Shown in pieces: positions 58,987-64,000 of a stretch of 64,000 nucleotides of DNA. The translations under genes and the position numbers were made by a program. The notes under the pieces are model-generated. The model was not told the origin of the DNA. It saw only the letters and a program-made list of their open reading frames with translations, and ran no database searches. Every line of letters starts with the position of its first letter. Within the stretch, counting starts at the first letter, position 1. The DNA lies in the NCBI GenBank assembly GCA_017554325.1, contig JAFZIP010000011.1, positions 124,001 to 188,000 of the forward strand. The letters run 5' to 3'. This DNA comes from Bacteroidales bacterium. Lineage in GTDB: Bacteria > Bacteroidota > Bacteroidia > Bacteroidales > WCHB1-69.

Positions 58987-58994
58987 CAAAGATA
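58987..58994 (-). promoter_or_regulatory. Promoter of nspC (minus strand)
   Basis: TATCTTTG on the minus strand, 47 nt before the start codon at 58939. Confidence 0.55.
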
Positions 58995-59114
58995 ATATTT
59001 TTGTGGATTCGGAATTTTTGTCTTCTTTCTGTGTTGTCTTAAACTAACTGTTAATTGTAAAAAAATGAAAATAAAAATATTTTTTAAGATATGATTTATG
59101 TCTTGAAAAAATAT

Positions 59115-59122
59115 TATCTTTG
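59115..59122 (+). promoter_or_regulatory. Promoter of the DUF5618-like gene (TATCTTTG)
   Basis: TATCTTTG followed by CCG, 25 nt before the ATG at 59148; it overlaps the longer reading from 59091 and thus favours 59148. Confidence 0.6.
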
Positions 59123-59147
59123 CCGCTGTATTAATAATTCAATAATT

Positions 59148-59549
59148 ATGGAACAAAGTAATCCCATTGAAGAGGCCAGACGTTATGTGGCCAACGCAAA
59201 AGAAATCATTGAGAAGTCTAAGTTTGATCCTGAAACGAATCTATTTAAAGACAAGAAGTATGTTCGGATAGCCGGTGACACCCTATGGAAGGGATGCCTG
59301 ATTGCGCTTGATGCGGTGTTTCATGTCAGCAAAGGCAAAGGTCGCCCGTCGATTGAAAAGTACAAGGAGGCGGTCGCAAAGCGTGACAAGAAACTCTTGG
59401 ATTATGTGGCGTCCGGTTATGAGACCATGCACTTGCACATGGGCTACGACGGAACGAAAAACAAGAAGACATGCGATGGTGGCTTTGACATGGCCAACGC
59501 CATCATCAATCGTTGTGCTCAGCTCTACCCAAGTGCTGCCTGCGCGTAA
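59148..59549 (+). CDS. DUF5618-like helical protein
   Basis: A 133-residue soluble helical protein. NPIEEARRYVANAKEIIEK, DKKYVRIAGDTLWKGCLIALDAVF (split as KKYVRIAGDTLWKG and LIALDAVF) and GKGRPSIEKYKEAVAKRDKKLLDYV match what I remember of the DUF5618 family, which resembles HEPN-like four-helix proteins. Function unknown. It is transcribed alone and convergent with a T9SS protein gene. Confidence 0.7.
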   Translation: MEQSNPIEEARRYVANAKEIIEKSKFDPETNLFKDKKYVRIAGDTLWKGCLIALDAVFHVSKGKGRPSIEKYKEAVAKRDKKLLDYVASGYETMHLHMGYDGTKNKKTCDGGFDMANAIINRCAQLYPSAACA

Positions 59550-59561
59550 CTGCTAACTAAA

Positions 59562-59585
59562 ACGGGAGCCCTTCCGAGCCCCCGT
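59562..59585 (-). terminator. Terminator-like hairpin with CCTTCCGA loop (copy 1)
   Basis: ACGGGAGC-CCTTCCGA-GCCCCCGT. On the minus strand a TTTT run follows, so it serves the gene at 59609-60718. The same loop recurs at 62013-62042. Confidence 0.6.
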
Positions 59586-59608
59586 AATTATGCATTATGC
59601 ATTATGAA

Positions 59609-60718
59609 TTACTCCCTCACTGCCACCTTCTTGAGGTAGCCGTCGCCGAGCTTCACTACGTAGGTGCCGCTGCTGACGGGGATGGCACAGGTGGTCGAGC
59701 CGTCGTCGGGACGGTGGGCGACCAAACGGCCTTGCATGTCATAGACCCAGATCGGTTTCGGGATCTCGACACTCACCATGATGGTCCCGGGACGGGTATA
59801 GACAAGGATGTTCTCCATCGAATAGTCCTCCACACCGTCGTTATAGGCGAAATAGGCCGTGAACGTGGTGTCGGAGGTAAGGACGATGTTGCGCGGGTTC
59901 TCCGTGCTATTGTCGTTCCAATTCGTGAAGTGGTAGTTGGGGTGCGGCACCGCTTCGATGCTCACGGGATCGTCGTCCGGCCATACGCCGCTGCCCGTCG
60001 CATAACCCATCGTCTCATCGGCGGATAGCACCGTCAGGGTGAAATATTGGGTGATATGCGTGCGCACGAACGTGTCGGTCTGCATCACCGTCATCGGGGT
60101 GTTGGCACAGTTGGTGACGTAGTGGTCGATGGTGTGTGTGCCATCCGCTAATTCAAGCATGTCGAAGCTCATGGATACAGCGCCTCCTTGCGAGTTGAAG
60201 TCAACGGTCTGGAAATCACCGCCGTCGATACGGTAGTGGAAGGTGAAGGAGGTACACTGCGCAGGGACTGGTATCTTATAGAACAGGTGTTGCTCCACGC
60301 GGATGTCCGTGCCGACCATGCATTGGAGCGTGAGCGTATGCATGCCGACGGGCAGCGAGGAAGCGTTCAGCATCAGGGTGCCGTTGGTGAGTGTGACGTT
60401 TTGGGCATTCGCAGTGTTGTCGTCGAACCAGTATTTGTAGATGGCAGGGGCTGATGCAATGGAAGGAACGTGCAGGAAGAGGAACGAACGGGGTGACGAC
60501 CATACGCCGGCCGCGTCTTGGATGTGCAGGTTCAAGCAGTGTACTCCCTTGCTGAGCGTGGTGGCGTCAATTTGGAACTGCAGGGTGCTATTGCCGAGCG
60601 TTACCTCCTGAGCGGCGCTGTAGTTCTGGTCAAACCAGTACTTGCACCGCGTCAGGTTCTGCGCCGACAGCGTCCCCACGGCCAACCATGCAACGATAAG
60701 GATAAATAATCGTTTCAT
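59609..60718 (-). CDS. Surface protein with two repeats, a B-repeat-like domain and a T9SS-type end
   Basis: A 369-residue exported protein. The signal peptide is LFILIVAWLAVGTLSAQ. Two similar units follow: KYWFDQNYSAAQEVTLGNSTL (here KYWFDQNYSAAQEV) and KYWFDDNTANAQNVTLTNGTL (here KYWFDDNTANAQNV), each with a VGMHTL or GVHCLNLHIQD strand. A later domain (GVWPDDDPVSIEAVPHPNYHFTNWND, split as DPVSIEAVPHPNYHF) is like the InlB B-repeat. The end (VYDMQGRLVAHRPDD, SGTYVVKLGDGYLKKVAVRE) fits a T9SS type A sorting domain. It shares 5' direction with the next gene, 12 nt apart. Confidence 0.82.
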   Translation of the reverse strand: MKRLFILIVAWLAVGTLSAQNLTRCKYWFDQNYSAAQEVTLGNSTLQFQIDATTLSKGVHCLNLHIQDAAGVWSSPRSFLFLHVPSIASAPAIYKYWFDDNTANAQNVTLTNGTLMLNASSLPVGMHTLTLQCMVGTDIRVEQHLFYKIPVPAQCTSFTFHYRIDGGDFQTVDFNSQGGAVSMSFDMLELADGTHTIDHYVTNCANTPMTVMQTDTFVRTHITQYFTLTVLSADETMGYATGSGVWPDDDPVSIEAVPHPNYHFTNWNDNSTENPRNIVLTSDTTFTAYFAYNDGVEDYSMENILVYTRPGTIMVSVEIPKPIWVYDMQGRLVAHRPDDGSTTCAIPVSSGTYVVKLGDGYLKKVAVRE

Positions 60719-60730
60719 AACGGCAGGAGA

Positions 60731-61762
60731 TTATTCGTTTACAACTTCGATGGTGACGGGGAGTTGACCCTGATCGTTGGTCTGACCGCCGACGGTGATA
60801 TGGCCGATGCTCGGGTTCAGGATTTTCGGATCAAACGGCATGGAACCACCATAGATGCCGATTTGCGTGCCGTCGCTGCCGAGATAGGTGGTGGCCACGC
60901 CAGGAAGCAAGTGATAGTCGGCATAAATAGTGACATCGAAATCGAAGCCGACAAACACTTGGTTGAAATTGCTGAAGTTGTACAGATGATTTGCCTCCGC
61001 CAATCCTGCGGGATGGAAGAAATTGTTAGCATGGTGTGTGATGCCAATGCCATATTCGTGATGTGTGCAGGTGTTTTCTGGATCCGTGGCGATTGAAGAC
61101 GAGGTGTCCCTAGGCACTAAAATACTATTAGTGGAATAGATCTGGTTGATGGCAGATGATCCCCAATAATTGTTGCAGTTGAATTTAATGATACAGTGGT
61201 CGAATACACATTCCCCTCCTGTAAAAGTAGTATAATAACTCGGATCGCAGACCACACTGTTGTAAAAATGGGCGTTTTGGAATTTAGATGCATTAAATGC
61301 CGGTATAATGCAGTGTACAATATTGCAGTTGTTAATGCTTGCATTATAGTAAGGGACGTTGTCGAGACTAGCGATGAAGCACTTGGTGAATTGAAGATTC
61401 CATACGGTGTCGGGATGTACGCCGTTGAGGTAGAGTCCTTCAAAAGCAACAGATTTTGTGGAATCAAAAATCTCAATTACGAAATCGCCATTGATGAGCG
61501 TGCGGGTGACCCCGGTGGCGGTGTCGGTCATCATGCCAGCGCCGCGCACTGTGATGGCTTTGTGGATGTCACAGGCGTTGAAGACACCGGGTGAAAGGGT
61601 GATGATATCCTCGTCCTGGGCGGCATTGTAGGCGTTGATCAGCGCGTCATTGCCATAGAAAGGGGTCAAGTTCGTCCCATGTTGGAGCATGGCGATGGGC
61701 GCTTGCGCGTAGGTCAGTGCCATACAGCAGATGGCCGCGAAAAGAAATAATGATTTTTTCAT
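60731..61762 (-). CDS. Exported beta-helix-like protein
   Basis: A 343-residue protein with a signal peptide (LFLFAAICCMALTYAQ) and a run of short strands and Asn turns: GVFNACDIHKAITVRGAGM, FEGLYLNGVHPD, INNCNIVHCIIPAFN and FDHCIIKFNCNN, a pattern typical of right-handed beta-helix proteins with a NosD-like start. No clear T9SS sorting domain is seen at the end (HITVGGQTNDQGQLPVTIE), so it is either periplasmic or carried with the next gene's product. First gene of the two-gene unit 61762-59609. Confidence 0.72.
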   Translation of the reverse strand: MKKSLFLFAAICCMALTYAQAPIAMLQHGTNLTPFYGNDALINAYNAAQDEDIITLSPGVFNACDIHKAITVRGAGMMTDTATGVTRTLINGDFVIEIFDSTKSVAFEGLYLNGVHPDTVWNLQFTKCFIASLDNVPYYNASINNCNIVHCIIPAFNASKFQNAHFYNSVVCDPSYYTTFTGGECVFDHCIIKFNCNNYWGSSAINQIYSTNSILVPRDTSSSIATDPENTCTHHEYGIGITHHANNFFHPAGLAEANHLYNFSNFNQVFVGFDFDVTIYADYHLLPGVATTYLGSDGTQIGIYGGSMPFDPKILNPSIGHITVGGQTNDQGQLPVTIEVVNE

Positions 61763-61865
61763 ACTATTGGATTTTTAATGAATGGACTTCCTGTTTAGTC
61801 TGTTTTCCGCCCCATTATTTCCAAACTTTGCGAAGTCCGTTAACAAAACATGATAATAGGGCGTG

Positions 61866-61873
61866 CAAAAATA
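61866..61873 (-). promoter_or_regulatory. Promoter of the 61.8-59.6 kb unit (minus strand)
   Basis: TATTTTTG on the minus strand, about 100 nt before the start codon at 61762. Confidence 0.45.
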
Positions 61874-62012
61874 CAAAAATTTGTAAATGCCAATAAATTT
61901 ATTTTGTTTTGTTGTAAAGGTATGAAAATCAATGTTTTGTGTTGGTTATTTCGGCGCGTGCAAGCTCAAGGGCGGCGAATTATCGGAAGATTTCTATATT
62001 CATCATTCATCA

Positions 62013-62042
62013 TAAAAAAGGGGCCCCTTCCGAGCCCCCAAT
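62013..62042 (-). terminator. Terminator-like hairpin with CCTTCCGA loop (copy 2)
   Basis: GGGGC-CCCTTCCGA-GCCCC, followed on the minus strand by six T. It ends the aminotransferase gene at 62068-63378 and is closely related to the hairpin at 59562-59585. Confidence 0.7.
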
Positions 62043-62067
62043 TACTAATTTCTAATTGCTAATTGAA

Positions 62068-63378
62068 TCAGTGGTTCTCCTTGAACATCTTCAGGCGTTC
62101 CTCCAGAATCGGGAATTGGCGGCGCGGGGTCAGGGAGACGCAGGCGCGCAAGCCTTCGCTCCTCTCGCTGCCGCAGGTCACCAATGAAATGGCGCTGATG
62201 CCGTAATACAAGAACTCGTGCAACAGTTCATCGCTGCTCATGCCCGGATAAGCCACTGTGAAATAGAAACCGTCGGCCAAGTCCTTGTCACCATCCTTGT
62301 CATAGACAATCTCGAAACCGTTGTCCGTGAACATCTTCTTCATGATGGCGGCTTTCTCGCCGTATTCTTTCACGTCTTCGATATAGTTGTAAGTGCCGTC
62401 GTTGCAAGCTTTCAGGATAGCGGCCATGGCGTATTGTGCGGAGTGTGCCACGCCGGAGCTGATGGCATACACGGTGCCGTAGATGATAGCGCGGCCTAAC
62501 TTCTTCATCTTGAAGTAGGGCTCCAGATCATCGAACTCGCGGTTGTAGAGCTTGTCTGACATGATCATCAGAGCGATACGCTCGCCGGCATAACTGAATG
62601 CCTTGGAGCCGGAAATCAGCAGGGCGTAGTTGTCGGTGTATTTGCCCACGCTTGGCTGGTAAGGCGGAACGCCCGGCTTGGAGATGTCCTGACGGAAGTC
62701 CATGCCGAAGTAAGCCAGATCCTCGAATACAAACACATCGTATTTGTTAGCCACCTCGCCGATGATTTGCAGTTCCTCTTCGGTGAAGCAGATCCATGAC
62801 GGGTTGTTGGGGTTGGAGTACATGATGGTATGGATGTTGCCCTTTTCGAGATAGCTCTCTAATTTGGCGCGCAGTTTTTGGCCACGGTGCTCATACACGT
62901 CGAAAGTTTCGTATTTGAGGCCCATCACACGGTGTTGCTGTTTCTGAACGGGGAAGCCGGGGTCGATGAAAAGCGTGGTGTCGCGTTCTTTGCGGCAGCG
63001 CACGAAGGTCATGAAACCGGCCATGCCGCCCATCATGGAGCCCACTGTGGGGATACAGTTTTCGGGCTTCACATCCAGGTCGATGAAGTTCTTCACAAAG
63101 CGCGCAGCTTCATCTTTCAGGGCAGGGATGCCTTCGATGTCAGGGTAGATGGCGGCCACGCCCTTTTTGAGGGCCTCTATCTGGGCCTCCACGCCCACGT
63201 GGCAGGCGGGAAGTCCGGGAATGCCCATCTCCATGCGGACGAACTCTTTGCCGGAGGCGTTCTCAATCTCGTTAATCAACCTTTTGACCTCACGGATGGA
63301 GGCTTTGCCGACGGAAGAAATGCCGCTGCCGGCCACGATTTTGTCAACGATTTCTGCGGGGATGGGTGTGTTTTTCAT
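62068..63378 (-). CDS. Class I/II pyridoxal phosphate-dependent aminotransferase
   Basis: A 436-residue aminotransferase of unknown substrate. GMAGFMTFVR is near the PLP phosphate site, MYSNPNNPSWICFTEEEL carries the conserved NPNNP asparagine, DVFVFEDLAYFGMDF the aspartate and tyrosine, and LISGSKAFSYAGERIALM the PLP lysine (SGSKAFS..GER). The N-terminus (SGISSVGKASIREVKRLI) and the length fit a Bacteroidota-specific group. The start at 63378 is chosen because the promoter box at 63427-63434 lies within the longer reading. Confidence 0.9.
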   Translation of the reverse strand: MKNTPIPAEIVDKIVAGSGISSVGKASIREVKRLINEIENASGKEFVRMEMGIPGLPACHVGVEAQIEALKKGVAAIYPDIEGIPALKDEAARFVKNFIDLDVKPENCIPTVGSMMGGMAGFMTFVRCRKERDTTLFIDPGFPVQKQQHRVMGLKYETFDVYEHRGQKLRAKLESYLEKGNIHTIMYSNPNNPSWICFTEEELQIIGEVANKYDVFVFEDLAYFGMDFRQDISKPGVPPYQPSVGKYTDNYALLISGSKAFSYAGERIALMIMSDKLYNREFDDLEPYFKMKKLGRAIIYGTVYAISSGVAHSAQYAMAAILKACNDGTYNYIEDVKEYGEKAAIMKKMFTDNGFEIVYDKDGDKDLADGFYFTVAYPGMSSDELLHEFLYYGISAISLVTCGSERSEGLRACVSLTPRRQFPILEERLKMFKENH

Positions 63379-63426
63379 TATAATGTATTTATTTATTGGT
63401 GAATAATAGTTGTTGAAATTGGACTG

Positions 63427-63434
63427 CAAAGATA
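63427..63434 (-). promoter_or_regulatory. Promoter of the aminotransferase gene (minus strand)
   Basis: TATCTTTG on the minus strand, 48 nt before the ATG at 63378. Confidence 0.55.
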
Positions 63435-63436
63435 AC

Positions 63437-63468
63437 AAAAAAAGGGCAACTTGCGCAGTTGCCCTTTT
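63437..63468 (-). terminator. Terminator of the lipoprotein gene
   Basis: GGGCAACT-TGCGC-AGTTGCCC with T tracts on the minus strand after the stem. It lies just upstream of the aminotransferase promoter. Confidence 0.8.
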
Positions 63469-63487
63469 GGTATGAGTTAAAGATAAA

Positions 63488-63805
63488 TTATCTTCTTCTG
63501 ACACCCTTGTTCACATTGGAAGTAGCGTCTTTTTCAGCTTGGTCGATAGCTGCATTGGCTACGTTCTCAGCTGCGCTCTGGGCGTGTTCCTTAACCGTTT
63601 GTTTCGGTTTGGTAGTTTGTTTAGCAGGAGCTGCTTTTTGCTCTTGAACAGGCTCTTCAGCAACAACGGTTTCTTCTTCCTGAGCGGGAGCTTCGGTTAC
63701 TTCTTCTTGAGCAACAGGTTCTGCAACCGGTTCTTCTTGTTTGTTCTTGTTACCGCAAGCCACGAAAAGGCCAGCGCACAGTAAAACTAAAAATAATTTT
63801 TTCAT
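63488..63805 (-). CDS. Small Glu/Ala-rich lipoprotein
   Basis: A 105-residue lipoprotein: LFLVLLCAGLFVACG is a signal with the lipobox cysteine at residue 17 (FVACG). The mature part is low complexity, with Glu/Pro/Val/Gln repeats (EEPVAEPVAQEEV) and a Lys/Ala C-terminus (NAAIDQAEKDATSNVNKGVRRR split as IDQAEKDAT and VNKGVRRR). Family unknown. It probably sits in the outer or inner membrane. The next gene on the same strand lies only 27 nt upstream, so they may be co-transcribed. Confidence 0.75.
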   Translation of the reverse strand: MKKLFLVLLCAGLFVACGNKNKQEEPVAEPVAQEEVTEAPAQEEETVVAEEPVQEQKAAPAKQTTKPKQTVKEHAQSAAENVANAAIDQAEKDATSNVNKGVRRR

Positions 63806-63832
63806 TGTTTATTGAATTTAAAAGGTTAAAAA

Positions 63833-64000
63833 TTATTTTGCAGGAACGTAAGTCAGCGTGAAGGTGTATTCTTCCTTTGTAGGATTCTCCACATCGTCAA
63901 TGGTGCAGTTGAATTTGAATTCATCTTCAGTGAGGTTCAGAATGTGGCAACGCACTTGCATAATGTTGAGATCAGCATCCACGATGAAAGGAACTTGCAT
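63833..64000 (-). CDS. Partial CDS of an unknown protein (cut by the window edge)
   Basis: The minus-strand frame from the right edge to TAA at 63833-63835 encodes at least 55 residues, including VDADLNIMQVRCHIL, EFKFNCTIDDVENPT and YTFTLTYVPAK. An ATG lies exactly at the edge (63998-64000) but the gene may well continue beyond it. No family is recognised; the strand pattern looks like a small beta-rich domain. Confidence 0.5.
   Translation of the reverse strand: MQVPFIVDADLNIMQVRCHILNLTEDEFKFNCTIDDVENPTKEEYTFTLTYVPAK

Overview
This window reads as chromosomal DNA of an anaerobic member of the Bacteroidota, most likely the order Bacteroidales. Support: dozens of TAnnTTTG promoter elements (the Bacteroidota -7 box), several surface proteins of which three end in a type IX secretion (T9SS) sorting domain or a close variant, pyruvate:ferredoxin oxidoreductase, phosphate acetyltransferase and a B12-dependent (class II) ribonucleotide reductase. 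Family names are from recognition of motifs in the translated sequence; no database search was possible.

Layout. 0.4-13 kb: two secreted proteins, pgk, GDP-mannose pyrophosphorylase, a TonB-dependent receptor, a phosphopantetheinyl transferase, Mrp, a CoA-disulfide reductase/rhodanese fusion, a Nif3-like protein and a histone-like/zinc-ribbon protein. At 11.9-13.5 kb a cobalamin riboswitch with an intrinsic terminator controls a T9SS surface protein with two copies of one domain. 13.5-20.3 kb: C69 dipeptidase, gcvH, frr, a 2TM protein, pyrH, M16 protease, an acetyltransferase and a deacetylase-like protein. 20.4-34 kb: the accessory part. nifJ (21.9-25.5 kb) is flanked by a KilA-N/YhcG nuclease pair upstream and, downstream, by about 8 kb of AT-rich cargo: an HNH endonuclease with three associated repeats, a promoter-terminator unit ending in a tRNA-Ser-like scar, an ATPase/nuclease-like pair, a rearranged fragment of nifJ itself, a soluble/membrane protein pair, a nucleotidyltransferase/glycosyltransferase-51 pair, and several gene remnants. 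34-49.9 kb: housekeeping genes again (amidotransferase, acetyltransferase, peroxiredoxin, cation exporter, pyrG, rpsF-rpsR-rplI, a Lol-type permease, pta, tdk, GreB-like factor, a carboxynorspermidine-dehydrogenase-like protein, metK with a SAM-II-like leader, fabD). 50-64 kb: class II ribonucleotide reductase, a lone CCG-domain protein, a beta-helix T9SS protein, grpE-dnaJ, a stand-alone HsdR-N nuclease-like protein, nspC, two more surface proteins, an aminotransferase, a lipoprotein and a truncated gene at the edge.

How the genes fit together. Cobalamin is a recurrent theme (riboswitch-controlled surface protein, AdoCbl ribonucleotide reductase) without B12 biosynthesis genes here, which fits a scavenging lifestyle. 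Two steps of the carboxynorspermidine route to spermidine are encoded but separated by about 10 kb. Two families of short intergenic palindromes are scattered through the 16-57 kb part. The most interesting candidates for undescribed biology are the anchorless GT51 transglycosylase overlapping a nucleotidyltransferase (31.4-32.7 kb), the ATPase plus PD-(D/E)XK-like pair (27.2-29.1 kb) and the soluble/membrane pair (29.5-31.2 kb), all packed into one nifJ-adjacent cargo region.
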